64,000 nucleotides of DNA from Rhodopseudomonas palustris (GTDB lineage Bacteria; Pseudomonadota; Alphaproteobacteria; Rhizobiales; Xanthobacteraceae), in NCBI RefSeq assembly GCF_007005445.1, contig NZ_CP041387.1:4479501-4543500 (forward strand), given 5' to 3'. The notes below the pieces were generated by a model. The model had not been told where the DNA came from. It saw only the letters and a program-made list of their open reading frames with translations, and ran no database searches. This document shows positions 42,356-52,110 of the stretch, one piece after another. A program made the translations under genes and the position numbers. Positions within the stretch are counted from its first letter, which is position 1. Each line of letters begins with the position of its first letter.

Positions 42356-42685
42356 ATGTATCGGGTGGAGATGGAGCGGGTCACGATCGCGGCGGCAACG
42401 CTCGGGCTGGCGCTGGCTTTGGGCCTGCCGACGGTCGCCTCGGCGCAGGCCCAACAGGCCGCTCCGGCACGTGCCGAGCGCTCGACCGACTTTTCGGCGC
42501 AGGAGCGTGCCCGGCCACCGCGGCGCCTGCCGATCTATCCGCGCGACGACGGCGACGGGGTGATTCCGCGCTACGATCCCGGCCGCAACGCGGTGCGCGA
42601 CTGCAGCGCCACCTATGTGCAGGAATATCGGCCGAGCGGCACCGTCATCGTGCCGCGGATGAATTGTTTCTGGCGGCGCGGCTGA
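42356..42685 (+). CDS. Small secreted hypothetical protein with two C-terminal cysteines
   Basis: 109 residues. Signal peptide MYRVEMERVTIAAATLGLAL..., cleaved near ASA-QA (about residue 31). The mature part is arginine- and proline-rich and ends VRDCSATYVQEYRPSGTVIVPRMNCFWRRG, two cysteines likely to pair in the periplasm. The first ATG is preceded by AAGGGG about 12 bases away; an alternative ATG lies five codons in. No known domain. Confidence 0.7.
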   Translation: MYRVEMERVTIAAATLGLALALGLPTVASAQAQQAAPARAERSTDFSAQERARPPRRLPIYPRDDGDGVIPRYDPGRNAVRDCSATYVQEYRPSGTVIVPRMNCFWRRG

Positions 42686-42923
42686 GCGCCGCAGGTTCCT
42701 GACGGCGGCACAATCCCAGCCGTCATTCGGTACGCCAGGCACCAAGCAAAGCCGCTCGCGGCTCGGAACTCCGGCTGCACATCGCGCATTGCCGTCGCGC
42801 GGGGACGCATTCACTCCGCATTCACGTCGCGCCCTTCAGCCTGATCGTCAGGGGGTCATGCCTCGCGGCACGCACGCCGACCGCCCGGCGGGAGGACGCA
42901 CGTCGCCAACCAAGGAGTCACGT

Positions 42924-43211
42924 ATGAAAATCTGGAAATTCGCCGGCCTGGCTGCAATCGCCGGCCTGTTGCTGATCGCGGCGTCCGGCGACCGCGCGCA
43001 GGCGGCGCCGCTGGCGACCCCGGGCATTGCCACCGCAGTCCAACGCGGCGCGATGCCGGAGGTGACCGAGGTACAGTACCGCCGCCATCGTCACTACCAC
43101 CGGCACCACCCTCGCGCGTACCGTCACCATCACGTTCGGCGCTACTACGCTCCGCCGCGGCACTACCGGCATCACCGCCACCACTACCGTCATCACCGGC
43201 ACTGGCGCTGA
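42924..43211 (+). CDS. Secreted His/Arg/Tyr-rich small protein
   Basis: 95 residues, with ribosome site AAGGAG before the ATG. The signal peptide ends at AQA-AP (about residue 27). From about residue 52 the protein is nearly all His, Arg and Tyr (YRRHRHYHRHHPRAYRHHHV). This could bind metals, phosphate or nucleic acid, but no function is established. It is followed by a hairpin that could end the transcript. Confidence 0.75.
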   Translation: MKIWKFAGLAAIAGLLLIAASGDRAQAAPLATPGIATAVQRGAMPEVTEVQYRRHRHYHRHHPRAYRHHHVRRYYAPPRHYRHHRHHYRHHRHWR

Positions 43212-43226
43212 CACCGAACAGTTACC

Positions 43227-43251
43227 AACGGGCCCGCAGGACGGGCCCGTT
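43227..43251 (+). terminator. Hairpin after the His-rich gene
   Basis: AACGGGCCC/GGGCCCGTT stem with a short loop and a weak T-containing tail (TTGTCGT), 16 bases after the stop. Confidence 0.6.
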
Positions 43252-43321
43252 GTCGTCGGGGAGGTTGCAATTCCGCCGCGGAGGCCGGCATCATCCGCAC
43301 CTGCGACCGATGGAGGTGACG

Positions 43322-43636
43322 ATGCGAGCATGGATCGGAGCGGCCATTATGGCGGCGGCGCTCGGGGCGGCAAGCCCGGCCGACGCAAGCCCATCGGTTT
43401 CGGACCAGGTGCCGGTGGTGACGGCCTCGCAACCGACCGACGTCGGCGCGCGGCAGCGGCGGCATCGGGTCGAACAGCGGCGCCACGCCCGGCGGTCTCC
43501 GGCACCGCGCCGGACCCATGTTTACGCGCCGCGCGGCGCCTACGACTACAATGCCCACCCGCATTGGTACCGGCCCGACCCGGTGTCGCCGTTCTTCCCG
43601 TTCAGCTACGGCTGGGGCCTCGGGCCGTCGTGGTAA
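43322..43636 (+). CDS. Small secreted basic hypothetical protein
   Basis: 104 residues, ribosome site GGAGGTGA before the ATG. The signal peptide is cleaved near ADA-SP (about residue 22). A basic stretch (RQRRHRVEQRRHARRSPAPRR, about 45-64) leads to a conserved-looking C-terminus NAHPHWYRPDPVSPFFPFSYGWG. No domain recognised. Third of three small exported proteins on the + strand in 1.3 kb. Confidence 0.72.
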   Translation: MRAWIGAAIMAAALGAASPADASPSVSDQVPVVTASQPTDVGARQRRHRVEQRRHARRSPAPRRTHVYAPRGAYDYNAHPHWYRPDPVSPFFPFSYGWGLGPSW

Positions 43637-43737
43637 GCGCGGCACGGTGCTGAGCACCGCCGGACGTCATCCGGCGGCGCGTCGCTGCTCACCAACCAGC
43701 TCGCGGGCCTTCGCCCGCAGCCGGCGAGAGGATCGTG

Positions 43738-45147
43738 TCAGCGCCAGTCGCGGATGTCGACGAAGTGGCCGGCGATCGCGGCGGCGGCGGCCATCGCCGG
43801 CGACACCAGATGGGTGCGGCCCTTGAAGCCCTGACGACCCTCGAAGTTGCGGTTCGAGGTCGAAGCGCAGCGCTCTTCCGGCGCCAGCTTGTCGGGATTC
43901 ATGGCGAGACACATCGAGCAGCCCGGCTCGCGCCATTCGAAGCCGGCATTGATGAAGATCTTGTCCAGCCCCTCGGCCTCGGCCTGCTCCTTCACCAGGC
44001 CGGAGCCCGGCACGATGATGGCGTTGACGTTGGCGTTGACGGTCTTGCCCTCGGCGACCTTGGCGGCGGCGCGCAGATCTTCGATGCGGCCGTTGGTGCA
44101 GGAGCCGATGAACATCCGGTCGATCTTGATATCGGTGATCTTGGTGCCCGGAGTCAGGCCCATATAGGCCAGCGCGCGCTCCTTGGAGAGCCGCTTGGCT
44201 TCATCGGCGATGTCGGCCGGGTTCGGCACGCGGCCGGTGACCGAAATCACGTCCTCAGGGCTGGTGCCCCAGGTAACGATCGGCGGCAGCGCAGCGGCGT
44301 CGAGCTTCAGCTCGTGATCGAAATGCGCGCCGTCGTCGGAGCGCAGCGTGTCCCAATAGCGCATCGCCGCGTCCCAGGCCTCGCCCTTCGGCGCCAGCGG
44401 ACGGCCCTTCAGGAACTCATAGGCGCGCTCGTCCGGCGCGATCAGGCCGGCGCGGGCGCCGCCTTCGATCGACATGTTGCAGACCGTCATGCGGCCTTCC
44501 ATCGACAGCGACCGGATCGCGTCGCCGGCATATTCCAGCACGTAGCCGGTACCGCCCGCGGTGCCGATCTCACCGATGATCGCCAGGATCACGTCCTTGG
44601 CGGTGACGCCGTCCGGCAGCTTGCCGTCGACCGTCACGCGCATGTTCTTGGCCTTCTTCTGGATCAGCGTCTGGGTCGCAAGCACATGCTCGACCTCGGA
44701 GGTGCCGATGCCGTGCGCCAGCGCGCCGAACGCCCCATGGGTCGAAGTGTGGCTGTCACCGCAGACGATGGTGGTGCCGGGCAGCGTGAAGCCCTGCTCT
44801 GGGCCGATGACGTGCACCACGCCCTGACGCTTGTCGAACTCGTTGTAGTAGGTGATGCCGAAGTCGCGGGCGTTCTCGGCCAGCGCGGCGATCTGCTCGG
44901 CGCTTTCCGGATCCGGATTGGGCTTGGAGCGATCCGTGGTCGGCACGTTGTGGTCGACCACCGCCAGCGTCTTCTCCGGCGCATGCACCTTGCGGCCCGC
45001 GGTGCGCAGACCTTCGAACGCCTGCGGCGAAGTGACTTCGTGCACCAGATGGCGGTCGATATACAGCAGGCAGGTGCCGTCTTCGGCCTCGTGCACCAGA
45101 TGGTCGTTCCAGATCTTGTCGTACAGCGTAGTGGGCTTGGCGGACAT
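43738..45147 (-). CDS. leuC: 3-isopropylmalate dehydratase large subunit
   Basis: 469 residues. [4Fe-4S] cysteines lie in [12 protein letters not shown] and [12 protein letters not shown]; substrate motifs include [15 protein letters not shown] and [20 protein letters not shown]. It partners with LeuD. The 300 bases upstream to rplS hold only the rplS terminator and the presumed leuC promoter; I see no leader peptide or attenuator. Confidence 0.97.
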   Translation of the reverse strand: MSAKPTTLYDKIWNDHLVHEAEDGTCLLYIDRHLVHEVTSPQAFEGLRTAGRKVHAPEKTLAVVDHNVPTTDRSKPNPDPESAEQIAALAENARDFGITYYNEFDKRQGVVHVIGPEQGFTLPGTTIVCGDSHTSTHGAFGALAHGIGTSEVEHVLATQTLIQKKAKNMRVTVDGKLPDGVTAKDVILAIIGEIGTAGGTGYVLEYAGDAIRSLSMEGRMTVCNMSIEGGARAGLIAPDERAYEFLKGRPLAPKGEAWDAAMRYWDTLRSDDGAHFDHELKLDAAALPPIVTWGTSPEDVISVTGRVPNPADIADEAKRLSKERALAYMGLTPGTKITDIKIDRMFIGSCTNGRIEDLRAAAKVAEGKTVNANVNAIIVPGSGLVKEQAEAEGLDKIFINAGFEWREPGCSMCLAMNPDKLAPEERCASTSNRNFEGRQGFKGRTHLVSPAMAAAAAIAGHFVDIRDWR

Positions 45148-45397
45148 GGTGTCGGTCCTTCGGAAGGATCTTTGAATTGTCGAAGTGAGCAGGATCGCGC
45201 GGCGCGAATGCGCCGTCGGCCGATCAGCTAATCAGCGCGGCCGTGGTCAACCGGCCGAAGAACCGCCACGGCAGGCGGCTGCGGTCGTCGAGCACAATCT
45301 TCGAGGCGCGGCGGCGGTTTGGAAACATTCCATCCATATAGCACGTCACGGCAGGGCCACAACGCTTCGCCGAGCAGACAGGCGCACAGCGCAGGCG

Positions 45398-45434
45398 CAA
45401 CAAAAAAGCGCGACCCGAAGGCCGCGCTTTCGAA
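45398..45434 (-). terminator. Terminator after rplS
   Basis: On the minus strand AAAGCGCG/CGCGCTTT forms a stem followed by TTTTTTG, about 20 bases after the rplS stop. It ends the rpsP-rimM-trmD-rplS unit. Confidence 0.88.
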
Positions 45435-45454
45435 ATCCGAAATGTCGAAGCCGA

Positions 45455-45844
45455 TTACTCGGCGGCAGCAACCGCAGCGGTGCGGTCCTGCTTCTTCTCG
45501 ACGATGCGGGCCGACTTGCCGCGCAGGTTGCGCAGGTAATACAGCTTGGCGCGACGCACCTTGCCGCGGCGCACAACCTTGATCGAGTCGATCATCGGCG
45601 ACAGCAGCGGGAACACGCGCTCCACGCCCTCACCGTACGAGATCTTGCGCACCGTGAAGCTCTCGTTGATGCCGCCGCCCGAGCGGCCGATGCAGACGCC
45701 TTCGTAGGCCTGCACGCGCGAACGCTCGCCTTCGACGACCTTCACGTTGACGATCACGGTATCACCGGGACCGAACTCCGGAATCGTCTTGCCGGCCGAC
45801 AGCTTGTCGAACTGCTCTTTTTCGAGCGTCTGAATCAGGTTCAT
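45455..45844 (-). CDS. rplS: 50S ribosomal protein L19
   Basis: 129 residues. [53 protein letters not shown] and [20 protein letters not shown] are L19 hallmarks. It sits at the 30S/50S interface. The alanine-rich tail (AAVAAAE) is common in this group. Last gene of the translation block. Confidence 0.98.
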   Translation of the reverse strand: MNLIQTLEKEQFDKLSAGKTIPEFGPGDTVIVNVKVVEGERSRVQAYEGVCIGRSGGGINESFTVRKISYGEGVERVFPLLSPMIDSIKVVRRGKVRRAKLYYLRNLRGKSARIVEKKQDRTAAVAAAE

Positions 45845-45957
45845 CGATAATTCTCCATCGGCGGCGCGCCCGACCATCCCGGCGCGGGCTGCGCAAAGAT
45901 CCATTGTCCTGCCATTGCACGGATTTGGCGGTGCTATACGGCAATCCTGGGGGTTTG

Positions 45958-46704
45958 TCACCCGTCCGTCTTGTTTTTTGGCGTTTTTTGCGATTCGCCC
46001 TTTGCCCGAATGGTTTGCGCCGGCCTGGCGGCCCACAAATCCGGCCGCCGGGCCCTGGTCAGGGCCTCGGCTTCGCCGAGCCGCCACGCCGCCACCTTGG
46101 CGTGGTCGCCCGACAGCAGCACCTCGGGGATCGGGCGCCCTTCGAAACTCTGCGGCCGGGTGTATTGCGGATATTCCAACAGTCCGGCCGAAAAGCTCTC
46201 GTCGGTCGAGGATTCCAGCTTGCCCATCACGCCCGGCAGCAGCCGGACGCAGGCGTCGATCAGGGCCATCGCGGCGATCTCGCCGCCCGACAGCACGTAA
46301 TCGCCGATCGAGACCTCCTCGAGCCTCCGCGCGTCGATCACCCGCTGGTCGATGCCTTCGAACCGGCCGCAGACGATCAGCGGCCCGGGGCCGGCGGCGA
46401 GCTCGGCAACCCGACTTTGCGTCAACGGCCGGCCGCGGGGGCTCATGACGAGGCGCGGGCGGTCCGCCGCAGCCTCCACAGCATCGATCGCGGCCGCCAG
46501 CACGTCGGCGCGCAGCACCATGCCGGGGCCACCGCCCGCCGGAGTGTCGTCGACGCTGCGGTGCCGGTCGGTGGCCGAGTCCCGGATATCGCGCGCCTCC
46601 AGGCCCCACAGCCCGGACGCCAGCGCCCGCCCCGCCAGGCTGACGCCGAGCGGGCCGGGAAACATCTCCGGAAACAGGGTGAGGACGGTGGTGCGCCAGG
46701 TCAT
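45958..46704 (-). CDS. trmD: tRNA (guanine-N1)-methyltransferase
   Basis: 248 residues. Trefoil-knot SAM site: [28 protein letters not shown] and [20 protein letters not shown]. It methylates G37 of tRNAs reading CNN codons. Start [15 protein letters not shown]. The basic tail ([14 protein letters not shown]) is longer than the core needs. A palindromic repeat separates it from rimM. Confidence 0.97.
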   Translation of the reverse strand: MTWRTTVLTLFPEMFPGPLGVSLAGRALASGLWGLEARDIRDSATDRHRSVDDTPAGGGPGMVLRADVLAAAIDAVEAAADRPRLVMSPRGRPLTQSRVAELAAGPGPLIVCGRFEGIDQRVIDARRLEEVSIGDYVLSGGEIAAMALIDACVRLLPGVMGKLESSTDESFSAGLLEYPQYTRPQSFEGRPIPEVLLSGDHAKVAAWRLGEAEALTRARRPDLWAARPAQTIRAKGESQKTPKNKTDG

Positions 46705-46720
46705 GATCTCGGCAATGCGT

Positions 46721-46810
46721 CGTCGTGGCCGGGCTCGTCCCGGCCATCCACGACTCTGCAGCATAGCGACGAACACAGACGTGGATGCCCGGGACAAGCC
46801 GGGCATGACG
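46721..46810. repeat. Palindromic repeat, family C, inside the ribosomal operon
   Basis: Two hairpins, GTGGCCGGGCTCGTCCCGGCCA and TGCCCGGGACAAGCCGGGCA, flank a GACGAACACAGACGTGG centre. It lies between rimM and trmD on the same transcript. Confidence 0.85.
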
Positions 46811-46825
46811 GCTGTGACTGGAGGC

Positions 46826-47386
<561 letters not shown>

Positions 47387-47707
47387 TTACTTGCCGTCGG
47401 CGGCCTTGCGCTCCTTGCGCGGCACCGCCTTCTCGGGGTTGTTGCGGGCTTCACGCTTGCGGACACCGGCGGTGTCGAGGAAGCGGGCCACGCGGTCCGA
47501 CGGCTGCGCGCCCTTGGCGAGCCAGTCCTTGACCTTGTCGAGGTCGAGCTTGAGGCGGGCTTCGTTGTCCTTCGCCATCAGCGGGTTGAAGTAGCCGAGA
47601 CGCTCGATGAAGCGGCCGTCGCGCGGAAAGCGCGAGTCGGCGACGACGACGTGATAGAACGGGCGCTTCTTGGTACCAGCGCGCGCGAGGCGGATGACGA
47701 CGGACAT
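47387..47707 (-). CDS. rpsP: 30S ribosomal protein S16
   Basis: 106 residues. [26 protein letters not shown] and [11 protein letters not shown] are diagnostic for S16. The lysine/arginine-rich tail is normal for alphaproteobacteria. Head of the rpsP-rimM-trmD-rplS set; a palindromic repeat separates it from ffh. Confidence 0.98.
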   Translation of the reverse strand: MSVVIRLARAGTKKRPFYHVVVADSRFPRDGRFIERLGYFNPLMAKDNEARLKLDLDKVKDWLAKGAQPSDRVARFLDTAGVRKREARNNPEKAVPRKERKAADGK

Positions 47708-47759
47708 TGCGGATCTCCTAGGTGGGGTTCGTGTGTGATTGTGACTAAATGATTAGTTC

Positions 47760-47853
47760 GTCATTCCGGGGCGCGCGAAGCGCGAACCCGGAATCCCGAG
47801 CTGTTCTGCGAGAGAGATTCCGGGTTCGCCGCTGCGCGGCGCCCCGGAACGAC
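47760..47853. repeat. Palindromic repeat, family A, between ffh and rpsP
   Basis: Full copy with arms GTCATTCCGGGGCGCGCG and GGCGCCCCGGAACGAC (one mismatch from the usual arm). Confidence 0.9.
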
Positions 47854-47875
47854 AAAAGCGAGGGAGTGCTCGGGC

Positions 47876-49420
47876 TCATTTCTTCTTCCCGAGGAAGCCG
47901 CCGAGGCCGGGCAGCGTCGGCTTGCCGGACAGGCCGGTGAGGCCGGGCAGATTGGGCATGCCGCCGCGCAGCGAGGCCGGCAGGTCCTTCGGCAGCTCCG
48001 GCAGGCCCTCGGGCATGTCGCCGCTCTTCATCTTTTCCTGCATCGCCTTGATCTCGTCCGGCGAGGGCAGGCCGCCGCCGAAGCCCATCGCCTTGGCGAA
48101 GCCGGCCATCGGGCCACCCTTGCCGCGACCCACGGCCTTCATCATGTCGGCCATGTTGCGATGCATCTTCAGCAGCTTGTTGACGTCCTCGACCTTGATG
48201 CCGGCGCCGGCGGCAATCCGCTTCTTGCGGCTGGCCTTGAGGATGTCGGGGTTCTTGCGCTCCTCGCGGGTCATCGAATCGATGATCGCGACCTGGCGCT
48301 TGAGCACCTTGTCGTCGATCCCGGAGGCGGCGATCTGGTTCTTCATCTTGGAGATGCCGGGCATCAGGCCCATCAGCCCGCCGATGCCGCCCATCTTGGT
48401 CATCTGCAGCAACTGATCGCGCAAGTCGGTCAGGTCGAACTTGCCCTTGCGCATCTTCTCGGCGACGGCGGCGGCCTTTTCGGCATCCAGCGTCGCCGCA
48501 GCCTTCTCGACCAGCGAGACGATATCGCCCATGCCGAGGATGCGGCTGGCGATCCGGCTCGGATGGAAGTCTTCGAGCGCATCGGTCTTTTCACCGGTGC
48601 CCATCAGCTTGATCGGCTTACCGGTGACGGCGCGCATCGACAGCGCGGCACCGCCGCGGCCGTCGCCGTCGATTCGGGTCAGCACGATGCCGGTGAGGCC
48701 GACACGCTGATCGAACGCGCGGGCCAGGTTGACGGCGTCCTGACCGGTCAGCGAGTCGGCAACCAGCAGCACTTCGTGCGGATTGGCGGCGGCTTTGATC
48801 TCGGCCGCCTCGGTCATCATCTCTTCGTCGAGCGTGGTACGGCCGGCGGTGTCGAGCAGCACGACGTCGTAGCCGCCGAGCTTGCCGGCTTCCATCGCCC
48901 GCCGGGCGATATCCGGCGGCTGCTGACCGGCGACGATCGGCAGCGTGTCGATCGACAGATCGCGGCCGAGCACCGCGAGCTGCTCCATCGCGGCCGGGCG
49001 ATAGACGTCGAGCGAGGCCATCAGCACCTTGCGCTTGTCGCGCTCGGTCATGCGGCGCGCCAGCTTGGCAGTGGTGGTGGTCTTACCCGAGCCCTGCAGA
49101 CCGACCATCATGATCGGAACCGGCGGCACGGCGTTCAGATCGATCGACTGGACCTCGGCACCGAGCGTGGCGATCAGTTCGTCATTGACGATCTTGACCA
49201 CCATCTGGCCGGGCTTGACCGATTTGACGACGGTGGCGCCGACCGCCTGCTCGCGGACCCGCTCGGTGAACGAGCGCACCACTTCGAGCGCGACGTCGGC
49301 TTCCAGCAGCGCGCGGCGGATTTCGCGCATCGCCGCGTCGACATCGGCCTCGCTGAGCGCACCGCGCCCGGTCAGCCGATCGAGAATGCCACCCAGCTTT
49401 TCCGACAGATTGTCGAACAT
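47876..49420 (-). CDS. ffh: Signal recognition particle protein Ffh
   Basis: 514 residues. NG GTPase domain: GLQGSGKTTTTAKLA, LLDTAGRTTLDEE, LTRIDGDGRGG and GTGEKTDALEDFHP. The C-terminal methionine-rich M domain (about 300-430, e.g. QLLQMTKMGGIGGLMGLMPGISKMKNQ) binds 4.5S RNA and signal sequences, followed by a Gly/Pro/Leu-rich tail. It works with FtsY (10290-11237). Confidence 0.97.
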   Translation of the reverse strand: MFDNLSEKLGGILDRLTGRGALSEADVDAAMREIRRALLEADVALEVVRSFTERVREQAVGATVVKSVKPGQMVVKIVNDELIATLGAEVQSIDLNAVPPVPIMMVGLQGSGKTTTTAKLARRMTERDKRKVLMASLDVYRPAAMEQLAVLGRDLSIDTLPIVAGQQPPDIARRAMEAGKLGGYDVVLLDTAGRTTLDEEMMTEAAEIKAAANPHEVLLVADSLTGQDAVNLARAFDQRVGLTGIVLTRIDGDGRGGAALSMRAVTGKPIKLMGTGEKTDALEDFHPSRIASRILGMGDIVSLVEKAAATLDAEKAAAVAEKMRKGKFDLTDLRDQLLQMTKMGGIGGLMGLMPGISKMKNQIAASGIDDKVLKRQVAIIDSMTREERKNPDILKASRKKRIAAGAGIKVEDVNKLLKMHRNMADMMKAVGRGKGGPMAGFAKAMGFGGGLPSPDEIKAMQEKMKSGDMPEGLPELPKDLPASLRGGMPNLPGLTGLSGKPTLPGLGGFLGKKK

Positions 49421-49686
49421 CGGCCCAATTCCAGCGACGGCCTTCCGGCGAAAGGCCTACAAAACCAAACACTTATGGCGCCCGAGGGCGCATCGCGCTG
49501 TCGGACGTTGACCTCCGGCCTCACAGGACCGGGCGGCGGATCGAAAAGAGCACTTTTCGAGATTTCGCGCGCATCTAGACGCCGGAGGCCCCCGAAGTCA
49601 AGAAATCCGGCGCTCCGGTGCCTTGGTGGGACTCCCGACTACGCGGAAAGACGCTATATTTCGAGAGCTTAACGAGGTCCAAGGTC

Positions 49687-49932
49687 ATGAAGCACGTCAG
49701 CTTGGCAGATGCGCGGGCCAATATCGCGAAACTGCTCGATGAGGTCGAGCGTGGCGAAACCGTCACGATCAGCCGCGAGGGTGTCAGCGAGGCCGAACTG
49801 GCGCCACCGTTCGACGAGAAGCGAAGAGAGGCAGCTCGCCAAGCGATTGAAGGCATCCGCGCATTGCGGAGCGGCGCGGCTGGGGCGACGATCGACGAGA
49901 TCATTGCTTGGAAGAATGAAGGTCGCGAATAG
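49687..49932 (+). CDS. Phd/YefM-type antitoxin
   Basis: 81 residues from MKHVSLADARANIAKLLDEV, the DNA-binding N-terminal half of Phd antitoxins. The expected ITRHGKPVARL segment reads ISREGVSEAELAPP, a diverged version. The C-terminal part (FDEKRREAARQAIEGIRALR) should wrap the toxin. The stop is two bases before the toxin start, so the pair is one operon; autorepression at the upstream promoter is expected from the family. Confidence 0.85.
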   Translation: MKHVSLADARANIAKLLDEVERGETVTISREGVSEAELAPPFDEKRREAARQAIEGIRALRSGAAGATIDEIIAWKNEGRE

Positions 49933-49934
49933 CG

Positions 49935-50339
49935 ATGCCATTCGTGATCGATGTCTCGCTCATGGCCGTTTGGCATTTCCCGGACGAGCGAAACTCGACC
50001 GCCGATGCGGCGCTTGCGAGGCTCGAGCACGAGGGCGCGGTTGTCCCGCTAATCTGGTGGTTCGAGGTCCGCCAGGTGCTCTTGAAGGGTGAGCGCCGCG
50101 GCCGAACGAGTCCGGAACAGTCGGCTCAATTCCTGGCATTCCTCGATAGTCTCCCGCTCCGCGTTGCGCCGTTGCCTGTCGGCGACGCAGTCATGCAGCT
50201 TGCGCGGCGCCATCAACTCAGCTTCTACGACGCCGCCTATCTTGAGCTGGCGCAGCGCGAGCGGATCGGGCTTGCGACGCTCGACGCGGCATTGGTCCGG
50301 GCGGCGAGCGCCGAAGGCGTTGCCCTGGTCGGCGCATGA
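49935..50339 (+). CDS. PIN-domain toxin, VapC family
   Basis: 134 residues. The acidic active-site residues of a PIN nuclease are present: Asp6 (VIDVS), Glu44 (WWFEVRQVL), Asp99 (SFYDAAYLELA) and Asp117 (LATLDAAL). VapC toxins cut tRNA or rRNA. It is paired with the Phd-type antitoxin just upstream, and its stop is four bases before the next gene's ATG, so the beta-lactamase-fold gene may be co-transcribed. Confidence 0.9.
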   Translation: MPFVIDVSLMAVWHFPDERNSTADAALARLEHEGAVVPLIWWFEVRQVLLKGERRGRTSPEQSAQFLAFLDSLPLRVAPLPVGDAVMQLARRHQLSFYDAAYLELAQRERIGLATLDAALVRAASAEGVALVGA

Positions 50340-50343
50340 GCGG

Positions 50344-51405
50344 ATGAGTCTGATCACGCGCCGCCGTCTGCTGGCGACAGCCGCCGGCCTCGCCGCCACG
50401 GCCGGGCTTTCCTCCTTCTGGACCTTCCGCATGAGCTACTACCAAGGCCCGGTCACCGACCATTTCGATGGCACGCGCTTCTTCGATCCCGATGGGGCGC
50501 CGCCGAAGAGCTTCTGGGAGGTGATGCGCTGGCGATTCAGCCACAAGCCGGCGCAATGGCCCGAATGGGCTCCGAGCCCGTTCGCCGACACTCCGCCGCC
50601 GCGTGTCGACGGCGCCGGCGTCAGACTGGTCTATGTCGGCCATGCGAGCTGGCTGATCCAGACCGCCGGCCTGAACATCCTGATCGATCCGGTGTGGTCG
50701 GAGCGGGTGTCGCCGGTCAGTTTCGCCGGGCCCAAACGGCACAACGATCCAGGCGTCGCGTTCGACCGCCTGCCGAAGATCGACGTGGTGCTGGTGTCGC
50801 ACGGCCACTACGACCATCTCGACCTGGCTACGCTGTCGCGGCTTGCCGCTGCGCATGGGCCGCGGGTGATCACGCCGCTCGGCAACGATCTGACGATGAC
50901 GGCGCACGATGCCACGATCCGCGCCGAAGCCTACGACTGGAGCGACCGCGTCGAACTGAATGATCGCGTCGCCGTGACGCTGGTGCCGACCCGGCACTGG
51001 ACCGCGCGCGGGCTGTTCGACCGCAACCGCGCACTGTGGGCGAGCTTCGTGCTCGAAACGCCCGCCGGCAAGATCTACGTGGTGTGCGATTCCGGTTATG
51101 GCGACGGCCGGCATTTCCGCCGCGTTCGCGACGCTCATGCGCCGCTGAAGCTGGCGATCCTGCCGATCGGCGCCTACGAGCCGCGCTGGTTCATGCAGGA
51201 TCAGCACATGAACCCGGCCGATGCGGTGAAGGCACTGACCGATTGCGGCGCCGAACGCGCGCTCGCCAATCACCATGGCACCTTCCAGCTCACCGACGAG
51301 GCGATCGATGCCCCCGAGCAGGCGCTGTATGCGGTGCTCGACGCCGGCGGCATCCCGCGCGATCGGTTTCCGGTGCTGAAGCCGGGGCAGGTGTTCCAGC
51401 TTTGA
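50344..51405 (+). CDS. Metallo-beta-lactamase-fold hydrolase (UlaG/NAPE-PLD-like)
   Basis: 353 residues from the ATG giving MSLITRRRLLATAAGLAATAG, a probable Tat signal. The metal site is VSHGHYDHLD (His153, His155, Asp157, His158), with GHASWLIQTAGLNILIDPVWS upstream and TRHWTARGLFDRN further on. This matches the lipid/phosphodiesterase or lactonase branch of the fold. Substrate unknown. It sits four bases after the vapC-type toxin gene, which may be chance. Confidence 0.87.
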   Translation: MSLITRRRLLATAAGLAATAGLSSFWTFRMSYYQGPVTDHFDGTRFFDPDGAPPKSFWEVMRWRFSHKPAQWPEWAPSPFADTPPPRVDGAGVRLVYVGHASWLIQTAGLNILIDPVWSERVSPVSFAGPKRHNDPGVAFDRLPKIDVVLVSHGHYDHLDLATLSRLAAAHGPRVITPLGNDLTMTAHDATIRAEAYDWSDRVELNDRVAVTLVPTRHWTARGLFDRNRALWASFVLETPAGKIYVVCDSGYGDGRHFRRVRDAHAPLKLAILPIGAYEPRWFMQDQHMNPADAVKALTDCGAERALANHHGTFQLTDEAIDAPEQALYAVLDAGGIPRDRFPVLKPGQVFQL

Positions 51406-51414
51406 GCGCCGCGC

Positions 51415-52110
51415 TTACTGCGCCTTGATGCCCCAGTTCACCGTGACCGACACGTTCAGGGTTTGCTCGCCCGGCGCGACCTGAGCACCGGCGGCAAAGT
51501 CGGCCGCCATCTTGCGCATCGGCATCACGCCGGGGCCGGAATCTTCCGCGATGGACTGCGGCGCGCCGAGCGCGAGACCGGCGGCGCGGGCGTAGATCTC
51601 GGCCTTGCGGCGCGCATCGGCGACCGCTTCGGTCCGCGCTTCATCGAGCAGTTTCGATGCGTTGCTGACCGTGAAGCTGATGCCGCGGACCTCGTTGGCG
51701 CCGGCCGTCACCAGCCGATCGAGAATGCCCGCCACCGCCGCGATGTCGCGGACCCGCACCGATACGATATTCTTGGCCACATAGCCGGTGACCTCGCTCG
51801 GGCCGGGACGGTCGGCATATTGCGGCTGCAGCGACAATTGCGAGGTCTGGATGTCCTTGCCGTCGATGCCGGCGTTCTTTAACTCCAGCAGCACCTTGCC
51901 GATCGCCAGATTGGTGGCTTCCGCCGCGGCGCGGGCCGACTTGGCGAAGTTCGACACTCCGGCTTCGATCAGGGCGGTGTCGGGCGCGACCGATTTGTGG
52001 GCTTCGCCGCGCACGACGATGCCCGGAGGCGGGGCGTCCTGAGCGCGGGCCGGAAGCGCGACGATCAGGCAGCAGGCAGCAGCGATGGAGAGCGAGCGGA
52101 GCATGTTCAT
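51415..52110 (-). CDS. SIMPL-domain periplasmic protein
   Basis: 231 residues. Signal peptide ends at ARA-QD (about residue 24). The SIMPL (DUF541) core begins GIVVRGEAHKSVAPDTALIEAGV and includes LSLQPQYADRPGPSEVTGYVAKN and ISFTVSNASKLLDEARTEAVADARRKAEIYARAAG. Members form ring-like envelope oligomers of uncertain role. The start overlaps the stop of the GyrI-like gene by four bases, so the two are coupled. Confidence 0.9.
   Translation of the reverse strand: MNMLRSLSIAAACCLIVALPARAQDAPPPGIVVRGEAHKSVAPDTALIEAGVSNFAKSARAAAEATNLAIGKVLLELKNAGIDGKDIQTSQLSLQPQYADRPGPSEVTGYVAKNIVSVRVRDIAAVAGILDRLVTAGANEVRGISFTVSNASKLLDEARTEAVADARRKAEIYARAAGLALGAPQSIAEDSGPGVMPMRKMAADFAAGAQVAPGEQTLNVSVTVNWGIKAQ

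Noticed and set aside
49687..51405. A defence island around the toxin-antitoxin pair
   Set aside because: Neighbours are housekeeping genes (ffh, dapF, mtaB) and no restriction, CBASS, retron or similar components are present.
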